A DNA stretch of 11,566 nucleotides from positions 1 through 11,566 of the forward strand of contig QMPN01000077.1 in the NCBI GenBank assembly GCA_003648575.1, written 5' to 3'. Below the pieces are notes generated by a model. It did not search any database. It had not been told where the DNA came from and saw only the letters and a program-made list of their open reading frames with translations. How positions within the stretch are numbered: position 1 is the first letter of the stretch; the number at the start of each line of letters is the position of its first letter. This DNA comes from Bacteroidota bacterium (lineage in GTDB: Bacteria; Bacteroidota; Bacteroidia; Bacteroidales; B18-G4). A program made the translations under genes and the position numbers. Shown piece by piece: positions 1-4,778 of the stretch.

Positions 1-181
1 CATTGTTTTAGTACGCCTCTATTAGTATTATATCGTGAAATTTAGTCGTGAAAGTAAGGCATAATAAATTGATTTACTGGTTTTTAACACTTCATTAACA
101 AAAACAATCGCCATGAGCAAAGATTTAGGATGTGGTGTTTTGTATGTTCGATGTGTTATGTTTTATCTAAATAACAAATAG
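1..181. other. Left-edge intergenic region with no gene seen
   Basis: This AT-rich stretch has no convincing reading frame. The first three bases read CAT, which is an ATG on the minus strand exactly at the edge, so a minus-strand gene could begin here and run out of the window; one codon cannot establish that. Bases 128-165 are rich in GTATG and GATGTG words that are roughly complementary to the heptamer repeat that follows. For example, GATGTGGT at 128-135 matches the reverse complement of ACCACATC near 264-271. A transcript across the region could therefore fold back on itself. Confidence 0.4.
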
Positions 182-270
182 CACATACCAAATACCACAT
201 ACCCCATACCACATACCACATACCACATACCACATACCCCATACCACATACCACACACCACATACCACAT
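182..270. repeat. Heptanucleotide tandem repeat (CACATAC)n
   Basis: Twelve full 7-bp units plus five bases of a thirteenth can be read with no change of phase. Eight units are exactly CACATAC. The variants are CAAATAC (unit 2), CCCATAC (units 4 and 9) and CACACAC (unit 11). The array ends 10 bp from the stop codon of the DoxX gene, so it lies in the 3' untranslated part of the buf-like operon. It has no spacers and is not a CRISPR. Two other intergenic regions of the window also hold period-7 repeats with different unit sequences. Confidence 0.9.
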
Positions 271-280
271 CTTATCCGAA

Positions 281-730
281 TCAGCGTCTATCCCTGAAGC
301 CCCTTATCAGGTAGTCTGCACTTATTCTGCCCGCACCCATAATAAAGAGGGTAAAGAGCATCAGCAGGTAGTATAGTGGGATCTCATAACCATTGTCACC
401 TGCTGCAAAGCCATTTGCAAAATGTACTGAGAAAACAGCCACCAGCATGACAAACATCAGGGGTATTGATATGATCCTGGTTCCAAGTCCAAGGACAAGG
501 AGAACCACGCCAAGCCCTTCGGTAATGGCAGCCATGTAGGCGCTTAAATAGGGCAAGGGATATCCCATGCTTTCGAACCATCCTCCGATGGCATTTACAT
601 CTTTGAGCTTCATCATAGCCGGATGGTAGAAACCATACGCCAGGATAAGCCTTAAAAATAAGAGGGGAAGATCGGCGGCCAGGGCCATGCTGTCAGAAAA
701 CCGATCATATGTTTTAACTATTGCTTTCAT
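281..730 (-). CDS. DoxX family membrane protein (HvfD-like), last gene of the buf/hvf-like operon
   Basis: This 149-aa protein has four hydrophobic segments (about residues 20-40, 61-81, 86-104 and 117-134), the usual DoxX size and layout. Typical DoxX features are the arginine in the first segment (RLILAYGFYHP, from residue 27), TEGLG at 70-74 and HFANGF at 103-108. DoxX proteins are inner-membrane proteins of poorly defined, probably redox- or quinone-linked function. A DoxX gene commonly follows the DUF692 and DUF2063 genes in hvfABCD and bufferin operons, and here it follows the DUF2063 gene by 25 bp. It starts with ATG at 730. Its role in this locus (redox partner or membrane anchor for maturation) is inference. 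Family assignment is secure. Confidence 0.9.
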   Translation of the reverse strand: MKAIVKTYDRFSDSMALAADLPLLFLRLILAYGFYHPAMMKLKDVNAIGGWFESMGYPLPYLSAYMAAITEGLGVVLLVLGLGTRIISIPLMFVMLVAVFSVHFANGFAAGDNGYEIPLYYLLMLFTLFIMGAGRISADYLIRGFRDRR

Positions 731-755
731 GATTAGATAAATTTTGGTGAGTTAT

Positions 756-1508
756 TTATTTCCTGAAACCAAGAACGAGTCCGGATTTCAGCATTTGTTT
801 TATAAAATTGTTGATTTGTCTTTCCAGGGCTTCTTCATCAGCCAGCTTATATTCACTGCTTAATCGGGGAATATGGGTGGATGCAGCCTTGCTTTCATCT
901 TGCATAAGCAGGTCGAGTAGCCTCACATATAATGGCGATAGGTTTAAAAATCTGACCGTCCCGCTTTCCATCTCCCTGTATACAAAAAGATAGTAGTCTC
1001 CGGCTTTGCTTTCCACCTCCTTCACCGGGTACAAATGCACCGGGTATTGAAGACGGATCAGCTTGCTGTCCATGTTCACCACCACAGGATCGGTGATCGG
1101 ATCACCCTTTTCGGAATACTTTCCATGCACATGATCAGGCATCATATACACTTCGATCTCCAACCACTCAAACCATAGCAAATCGTTCAGCCAGGGTTTC
1201 TTAAGTTCTGATGCATAATCCTGATCCTCTACATAGCGGAAAAACTCATAAGGCAGTTTCCAGAGGATGGGAGTTTGGGCATCATGCTCTACAAAGAAAT
1301 TATGAAGCAGATAGGTCCATTCATTGTCGTTCAACACCTTGCGGGCAATAGGGAATGCCTGGCCGATAGTGCCAAATACTACATTATTCACCAGCCTTTT
1401 ATAATGTGGCAGGCGCCCGGGTGTGAGCCCGGGAATATCATCTTCCTTTCCTGTGCGGCAATATCCCGCCAGGTTTTCCTGTATCATAATGGTTTCAGGC
1501 CTCAGCAT
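756..1508 (-). CDS. bufC: DUF2063 (HvfC/BufC-like) partner protein of the multinuclear iron oxidase
   Basis: This 250-aa protein matches the DUF2063 family (old Pfam label 'putative DNA-binding domain'). The N-terminal helical domain covers about residues 8-110, including the segment LPHYKRLVNNVVFG and a run of aromatic residues in FFRYVEDQ and WFEWLEIE. In HvfC, BufC and MbnC this family is not a transcription factor. It forms the substrate-recognition partner of the DUF692 oxidase and delivers the precursor peptide to it. The C-terminal 130 residues are a mixed alpha/beta part typical of the longer family members. The start at 1508 lies inside the end of the oxidase gene (14-bp overlap). 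It is preceded by GGGAGG with a 6-nt gap, a rare clear Shine-Dalgarno in this window; a second ATG exists seven codons later. The overlap implies coupled, stoichiometric synthesis of both enzyme subunits. Confidence 0.88.
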   Translation of the reverse strand: MLRPETIMIQENLAGYCRTGKEDDIPGLTPGRLPHYKRLVNNVVFGTIGQAFPIARKVLNDNEWTYLLHNFFVEHDAQTPILWKLPYEFFRYVEDQDYASELKKPWLNDLLWFEWLEIEVYMMPDHVHGKYSEKGDPITDPVVVNMDSKLIRLQYPVHLYPVKEVESKAGDYYLFVYREMESGTVRFLNLSPLYVRLLDLLMQDESKAASTHIPRLSSEYKLADEEALERQINNFIKQMLKSGLVLGFRK

Positions 1509-2319
1509 ATGCTACCTCCCAATGTTTTTTGGTAATACTTCTCAGCTTTCCGAGCTCTTCCTGCATCTGGTCAAGATCATCGTAATTGAAGTCTCTTTCC
1601 AGCAATACAGGCACCGGCTTTATGCGTTGAACGGTCCAGTCGAACAGATCATATACAGGGTCGATGATGGGCTGACCATGGGTATCGATGATCAGGTCGT
1701 CGGCTACCTGCTCATGGCCTGCCATGTGCATATATACTACACGCTCGAGCGGAAGTTTTGTAATAAAATCCTTTGCATCATACTCATGGTTGAATGCATT
1801 CACGTATACATTATTCACATCGAGCAACAGATCGCAATCTGCTTCTTCCACGATGCTTCTGATGAAGGTGGCTTCATCCATTTCGGCAGCCACGGGGGTA
1901 TAATAAGATACGTTCTCTATGGCGATTCTTCGTTCAAGGAAATCCTGCACCTGGCGGATCCTCTTTGCAACATGCTTTACGGCATCCTCCCTGAAAGGGA
2001 TGGGAAGCAGGTCATAAACATGGGCATTGGCAGCTTTAGCAAAAGAGAGGTGTTCGGAATACACCTGCACAGCAAATTCATCCAGAAACATTTTTATCCT
2101 GCCAAGGAAGTCATAATCCAGCTCTTCGGGGCTACCCACTGAAAGGGAAAGGCCATGGGCGTGCACAGGAAAGCGCTCAATGGCTTCCTTCACAATGCGT
2201 CCCCAGTATCCACCTACCTCCATCCAGTTTTCCGGTGCAAATTCAATGAAATCAGGCTGCAGCTTATCGCCGGCTAATAATTCCTCCGAAAAATCCCTTC
2301 TAAATCCTAATCCTATCAT
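1495..2319 (-). CDS. bufB: DUF692 multinuclear non-heme iron oxidase (MNIO; BufB/HvfB-like)
   Basis: This 274-aa TIM-barrel enzyme belongs to the DUF692 family (MbnB, HvfB, BufB). These use a di- or tri-iron centre and O2 to rewrite cysteine residues of a precursor peptide, giving oxazolone/thioamide or 5-thiooxazole groups that bind copper. Conserved blocks from the ATG at 2319 are FIEFAPENW (24-32), HAHGLSLSVG (53-62), YSEHLSF (87-93), IENVS (134-138), DVNNVYVNA (167-175), HMAGH (198-202), DTHG (212-215) and LLERD (239-243). They hold the His, Glu, Asp and Asn positions that serve as iron ligands in the family. The frame is open up to an ATG at 2403, but the extra 28 residues overlap a strong hairpin and do not resemble family N-termini. 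The start at 2319 (MIGLGFRRDF) gives the usual family length. The neighbours fix its substrate as the upstream Cys-motif precursor. Confidence 0.93.
   Translation of the reverse strand: MIGLGFRRDFSEELLAGDKLQPDFIEFAPENWMEVGGYWGRIVKEAIERFPVHAHGLSLSVGSPEELDYDFLGRIKMFLDEFAVQVYSEHLSFAKAANAHVYDLLPIPFREDAVKHVAKRIRQVQDFLERRIAIENVSYYTPVAAEMDEATFIRSIVEEADCDLLLDVNNVYVNAFNHEYDAKDFITKLPLERVVYMHMAGHEQVADDLIIDTHGQPIIDPVYDLFDWTVQRIKPVPVLLERDFNYDDLDQMQEELGKLRSITKKHWEVAYAEA
1515..1520 (-). promoter_or_regulatory. Strong Shine-Dalgarno of the DUF2063 gene
   Basis: The minus strand reads GGGAGG here, six bases before the ATG at 1508. Most other genes in the window have AT-rich leaders without such a motif. It lies inside the last codons of the DUF692 gene and decides between the ATG at 1508 and the later ATG at 1487 in favour of the former. 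Confidence 0.6.
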
Positions 2320-2333
2320 TGTAGTTTCTTTAA

Positions 2334-2390
2334 AACTGCCCGGCCGGAACCGCCATTGTTCGGAAAAACGCTTCCATTGGCCGGGCAGTT
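2334..2390 (-). terminator. Hairpin between precursor and maturation genes (possible attenuator)
   Basis: Two perfect 12-base arms, AACTGCCCGGCC (2334-2345) and GGCCGGGCAGTT (2379-2390), are separated by 33 bases. On the transcribed minus strand the GC-rich stem is followed at once by a short T run (AGTTTTAAAG), so it resembles a weak intrinsic terminator. It lies after the precursor stop (2444) and just before the oxidase ATG (2319). This position would allow high precursor expression with reduced read-through into the enzyme genes, or it could protect the precursor mRNA 3' end. The structure is directly visible; the attenuator role is inference. The T run is short, so read-through is expected. 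Confidence 0.6.
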
Positions 2391-2443
2391 GCTTAATAAT
2401 CAATTCGTCGCTTTTTGATTAAATTATTCTTTTCCGGGAGTGA

Positions 2444-2878
2444 TTATTCACCACATTTACCTTCGCCACACTTGGCTTCCTTGGTCTTCTCTGTCTTGGC
2501 TTTCTTCTCTGTTTCTGCCTCAGCTTCTTTCGCCGGTGTAACTGCTGCAGCCTTTGTGGCTTCGCCTTCTTTTACTTCTTTCTTTTCTTCCTTCTTCACT
2601 TCTTTTTTCTTCTCTTCTCCGCATTTCCCTTCGCCACATTTCCCTTCGCCACATTTATCTTCCCATACTTTAGCCCTGACAGTGTTGGTGGCAAGAGCCT
2701 GTTCTACCATATTCAATTCAAGCAGGTCGTTCCTGAGCTCATATCCTGTTCCCAGTTCTGAAAATTCGAAAAGATCAGTAGCGTTTGCATCATTCGCTGC
2801 TATTCCGGCTACCAGGGCGCTTACTAGGGTTCCTGAAATAACTGCAGCATGTTTAGTGTGATTTCTTTTTTCGTTCAT
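2444..2878 (-). CDS. bufA: BufA/HvfA-like exported RiPP metallophore precursor with five KCG motifs
   Basis: This 144-aa protein is the predicted substrate of the downstream DUF692/DUF2063 pair. Residues 1-33 form a signal peptide (basic start, hydrophobic core at 11-28, ANA before a predicted cut at 33/34). Residues 34-72 are a short leader-like region (FEFSELGTGYELR). Three motifs follow in tandem at 73-87: EDKCG, EGKCG and EGKCG (Cys76, 81, 86). A Lys/Glu/Ala-rich, probably disordered linker spans 88-133. Two more motifs, EAKCG and EGKCG (Cys137, 142), end at the last residue but one. All five cysteines of the protein lie in such motifs. In HvfA, EGKCG cysteines are converted to copper-binding heterocycles by HvfB/HvfC, and bufferins protect against copper stress. 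The motif and the operon make the assignment strong; metal specificity and the exact modification here are inferred. Confidence 0.88.
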   Translation of the reverse strand: MNEKRNHTKHAAVISGTLVSALVAGIAANDANATDLFEFSELGTGYELRNDLLELNMVEQALATNTVRAKVWEDKCGEGKCGEGKCGEEKKKEVKKEEKKEVKEGEATKAAAVTPAKEAEAETEKKAKTEKTKEAKCGEGKCGE

Positions 2879-2920
2879 CGTTAAAAGTTTTAAGTTTTTA
2901 AATTTTGTTTCGTTGCCGGT

Positions 2921-2950
2921 TTAGACGGACATAACATCCCGACCTTACAA
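2921..2950 (-). promoter_or_regulatory. ECF-type promoter of the precursor operon
   Basis: On the minus strand TGTAAGG (2943-2949) is followed after 15 bases by CGTCTA (2922-2927). This is a classic ECF layout with a TGTAA-type -35 and a CGTC-type -10. Transcription would start near 2915, giving a leader of about 37 bases before the ATG at 2878. The element is the best ECF-like promoter I found in the window. It stands directly downstream of the sigma/anti-sigma genes, so the sigma factor encoded at 3380-3961 is the natural candidate to read it. Confidence 0.6.
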
Positions 2951-3020
2951 AGGCTGAAGAGATTCTTGCGGAAATGAATATTGAAACCCTTCCTTCGTCG
3001 CTCGTAATACTCACTCCTCA

Positions 3021-3058
3021 GGATGACAATTTTCGCTTATAAACGGAATTTGTCATCC
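3021..3058. repeat. Imperfect inverted repeat in the anti-sigma/precursor gap
   Basis: GGATGACAA (3021-3029) and TTGTCATCC (3050-3058) are perfectly complementary. Pairing continues with two mismatches to 15-base arms (3021-3035 and 3044-3058). Flanking words on both sides (CTCCTCA on the left, ATGAGGAG on the right) are also roughly complementary, so the symmetrical region spans about 2993-3090. There is no T run after the stem, so it is not a typical intrinsic terminator. It resembles dispersed intergenic inverted repeats, but a genome comparison would be needed to show that. Confidence 0.55.
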
Positions 3059-3092
3059 CGACGATTGAACGAAGTGAATGAGGAGGGATAGG

Positions 3093-3380
3093 TTAGATGG
3101 TTTTATCTAATGTTTCCTGTATCTCAACTTTCTTTTCAGATGAAAGTTCAGCAGGAGGTGAATCATGTTTCAGTGTCTCGATCTTTTCAGACAGGATCGC
3201 ATTCTGCTCATTAAATGAACGACACAACTTGCAGCCCATCAGGTGCATTTTTAGCTGAAGGTTTTCTTTACAGGAAAGCTTAACATATTCTTTCTTGGTA
3301 ATAAAGAATGTGGCTCTGTCGCACGACAACATCACGCTATGCATAGCCTTGTTCATCCATATTTTTGTTTTCTCGTTCAT
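3093..3380 (-). CDS. Small zinc-finger anti-sigma factor
   Basis: This protein of about 95 aa is soluble, with no membrane segment. It carries the anti-sigma zinc-binding pattern His46-x3-Cys50-x2-Cys53 (HLMGCKLC) with an upstream Cys20 (MLSCDRAT) as likely fourth ligand, plus an extra Cys37. Such ZAS-type domains hold an ECF sigma factor inactive and release it on metal or thiol stress. The ATG at 3380 overlaps the sigma stop as TGATG, a translational-coupling arrangement. A GTG one codon earlier (3383) would give 96 aa. The final 40 residues are charged and hydrophilic. The trigger (copper, zinc or oxidation of the cysteines) is not readable from sequence. The pairing with the sigma gene makes the role likely. 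Confidence 0.8.
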   Translation of the reverse strand: MNEKTKIWMNKAMHSVMLSCDRATFFITKKEYVKLSCKENLQLKMHLMGCKLCRSFNEQNAILSEKIETLKHDSPPAELSSEKKVEIQETLDKTI

Positions 3381-3961
3381 CACAATTCTTTAAACCATTT
3401 ATTTTCAACGCATTCACGCAGTTGAAGGCGTGCCCTGTGGAGGAGCACCCATAGGTTTGACTCCGATATTCCCAATTCCTTACAAATATCTTCTGTGGAG
3501 ATATCATCAAGGGTCTTCATGCTAAAGGTGGCGGCCATTTTAGGAGCCAGCAATGAGATACAATATTGCAGCACTTCCATCAGGACCCCCTCATCATCCT
3601 GCAATATTTCCTCATCCCAGGATGCAGGTGCATGCTCGCTGATCCATGTTCCGTCAGCAGCACCACCCTGATGGAAAGGTATCATAAACGGATCGGTAAG
3701 TGACTCGGGGTTCCTCGACTGCTTGCGGTAATAATCAATCACCTTTCTTTTCAGTATGGAGATCAGCCAGGTGCGCTCTGAGCTTCCGCCCCTGAACTTA
3801 TCACGTGCCTGGTAGGCCGATAAAAGGCTTTCCTGAACCAGGTCCTCGGCCACTTCTTTTTTGCTGATCCTCGACAGGGCATAGGAGAAGAGGTAATCCC
3901 CATGCTCTTTCACCCAGCGGGTAGGATCAAGGCTATGTTTATGTTTTTCTTCGGTAGTCAA
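3380..3961 (-). CDS. ECF-family RNA polymerase sigma factor
   Basis: This 193-aa protein has region 2 at about residues 20-82 (core EVAEDLVQE at 36-44, then FRGGSSERTWL, KRKVIDYYRKQ) and region 4 at about 128-188 (helix-turn-helix around ISTEDICKELGISESNLWVLLHRAR). Length and spacing are typical of extracytoplasmic-function sigma factors. It resembles the Bacteroidota group often annotated as TIGR02943. No ATG is available: the frame begins after an in-frame TGA at about 4001-4003, and the only reasonable start is TTG at 3961 (MTTEEKHKHSLDP). The gene overlaps the anti-sigma gene downstream and precedes the precursor operon, which it most likely controls. The ECF assignment is secure; the target promoter is inferred from position. 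Confidence 0.93.
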   Translation of the reverse strand: MTTEEKHKHSLDPTRWVKEHGDYLFSYALSRISKKEVAEDLVQESLLSAYQARDKFRGGSSERTWLISILKRKVIDYYRKQSRNPESLTDPFMIPFHQGGAADGTWISEHAPASWDEEILQDDEGVLMEVLQYCISLLAPKMAATFSMKTLDDISTEDICKELGISESNLWVLLHRARLQLRECVENKWFKEL

Positions 3962-3978
3962 TGCGTTTGATTGTTGGA

Positions 3979-4011
3979 TAAAGATATAATATTTATCGTA
4001 TCAGGTACAAA
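3979..4011 (-). promoter_or_regulatory. Possible housekeeping promoter of the sigma gene
   Basis: On the minus strand TTTG (4008-4011) is followed after 21 bases by TATCTTTA (3979-3986). This is close to the Bacteroidota -33 TTTG / -7 TAnnTTTG pattern, with one mismatch in the last base. Start of transcription would fall near 3973, only about a dozen bases before the TTG start, so the leader would be very short. No CGTC-type ECF element is visible here, so auto-regulation of the sigma gene is not supported. Confidence 0.35.
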
Positions 4012-4026
4012 GTATCAGGTATCAGG
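3999..4026. repeat. Short period-7 repeat (TATCAGG)
   Basis: Units TATCAGG (3999-4005), the diverged TACAAAG (4006-4012), TATCAGG (4013-4019) and TATCAGG (4020-4026) follow in one 7-base phase. The diverged unit supplies the TTTG of the proposed -33 element of the sigma gene. Confidence 0.6.
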
Positions 4027-4090
4027 TATAGCATGTTGTGATTTATCGCTCCATACTTTTCCCCTCACAGAAAACACTTATCCAAAGCGT

Positions 4091-4125
4091 CATAATACCT
4101 AGTACATAATACGTAATACTATGTA
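4091..4125. repeat. Degenerate period-7 repeat (CATAATA-like)
   Basis: Five consecutive heptamers can be read: CATAATA, CCTAGTA, CATAATA, CGTAATA and CTATGTA. They share the pattern C-n-T-A-n-T-A, with a slip in the last unit. It has the same period as the arrays at 182-270 and 3999-4026. At this length chance cannot be excluded. Confidence 0.4.
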
Positions 4126-4135
4126 TCAAAAATAC

Positions 4136-4166
4136 TTGCATTGCACTCTCTTTCTTTGTATATTTA
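4136..4166 (+). promoter_or_regulatory. Probable promoter of the T9SS/tail-fibre-like gene pair
   Basis: TTG (4136-4138) and TATATTTA (4159-4166) are separated by 20 bases, matching the -33/-7 layout of the Bacteroidota main sigma factor with one mismatch. A start near 4173 would give a leader of about 80 bases before the ATG at 4256. Confidence 0.4.
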
Positions 4167-4255
4167 TCCCATCTCAATAATAAGGTTAGACGGGCCTTAG
4201 TACATTGAGATCTTGCCAGATCACGACTTGATCCAATAACAAAACTTAAATTATT

Positions 4256-4762
4256 ATGAAACATTTAAGACCATTGTTCATGGTAATTGTTATTTCTATG
4301 GCTTACACCGGCTTCTCCCAGGAGATTCCGAGACATGTGTTCTGTTCAGGGGGTGACAATTACGAAACGGCTGCCGTACAACTCGCCTGGACGATAGGCC
4401 AGGCCGAGCCTGAGGCAACAACCTACCAACCAATCGTCATCCTTTGCTCGGGATTCCAGCAATTCGATGACCAATTGGTATCTGTTAAGGAGATCGAAGA
4501 AAACTTCGAGATCCTGCTGTATCCCAATCCATGCAAAGACTTTGTCCGCCTCGATGCGAACTTCGAACAAAGCACTGAGATCCGTTACACCCTCTACGAC
4601 TATAGTGGAAAAGCTATTCTGAGTCAGAAACTATCGGGCTACAGCTCCTATAGGGAGACCATTGAGCTCGGAAGCCTGGCTCCTGGCATATATAACCTTA
4701 TGCTCAGGATAGGATCAGGAAATGCGAATGAGTTTAAATCATTCAAATTAATAAGGAATTAA
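4256..4762 (+). CDS. Short secreted protein with C-terminal T9SS type A sorting domain
   Basis: This 168-aa protein has a signal peptide (residues 1-21/22, hydrophobic core at 7-18, ending GFSQ). A short middle part has the SGG...WTIGQ...GFQQ pattern (31-69) seen in many small Bacteroidota exported proteins. From residue 85 to the end lies a Por-type C-terminal sorting domain: LLYPNPCKDFVRL (87-99), LYDYSGK, LAPGIYNL and a basic final strand (FKLIRN). The domain directs export across the outer membrane by the type IX machinery and is usually cleaved off. With a mature N-terminal part of only about 60 residues, the cargo is very small. Sixteen bases separate it from the next gene, so the two are probably co-transcribed. 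The function of the cargo is unknown. Confidence 0.87.
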   Translation: MKHLRPLFMVIVISMAYTGFSQEIPRHVFCSGGDNYETAAVQLAWTIGQAEPEATTYQPIVILCSGFQQFDDQLVSVKEIEENFEILLYPNPCKDFVRLDANFEQSTEIRYTLYDYSGKAILSQKLSGYSSYRETIELGSLAPGIYNLMLRIGSGNANEFKSFKLIRN

Positions 4763-4778
4763 CAAAAAAACTATAATC

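Noticed and set aside
1..3. Start codon of a minus-strand gene at the left edge
   Set aside because: CAT at the first three bases could be an ATG, but a single codon at an edge occurs by chance and no further coding sequence is visible.
182..270. Possible CRISPR array
   Set aside because: The units are 7 bp, contiguous and without spacers, so this is a simple tandem repeat.
1423..2142. 239-codon plus-strand frame antisense to the DUF692 and DUF2063 genes
   Set aside because: It lies wholly opposite two well-supported genes, its product is rich in His, Ile and Cys with no recognisable domain, and it has no upstream signals. It is a codon-usage shadow.
2320..2403. Longer DUF692 gene starting at ATG 2403
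   Set aside because: The extra 28 residues are encoded by the 2334-2390 hairpin and do not look like the family N-terminus; the ATG at 2319 fits better.
2415..2861. 148-codon plus-strand frame opposite the precursor gene, Ser/Phe-rich
   Set aside because: The low-complexity composition comes from reading the Lys/Glu-rich linker and the KCG motifs in reverse. The minus-strand frame has a signal peptide and motifs matching its neighbours.
281..2878. Methanobactin (mbn) operon
   Set aside because: The DUF692 plus partner pair recalls MbnBC, but the precursor is long, has a Sec signal peptide and repeated EGKCG-type motifs, and a DoxX gene follows. That matches hvf/buf systems, not the short MbnA peptide.
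4043..4264. 73-codon minus-strand frame upstream of the T9SS gene
   Set aside because: It runs through AT-rich intergenic DNA with period-7 repeats and a probable promoter for the opposite strand, and has no family resemblance or start signal.
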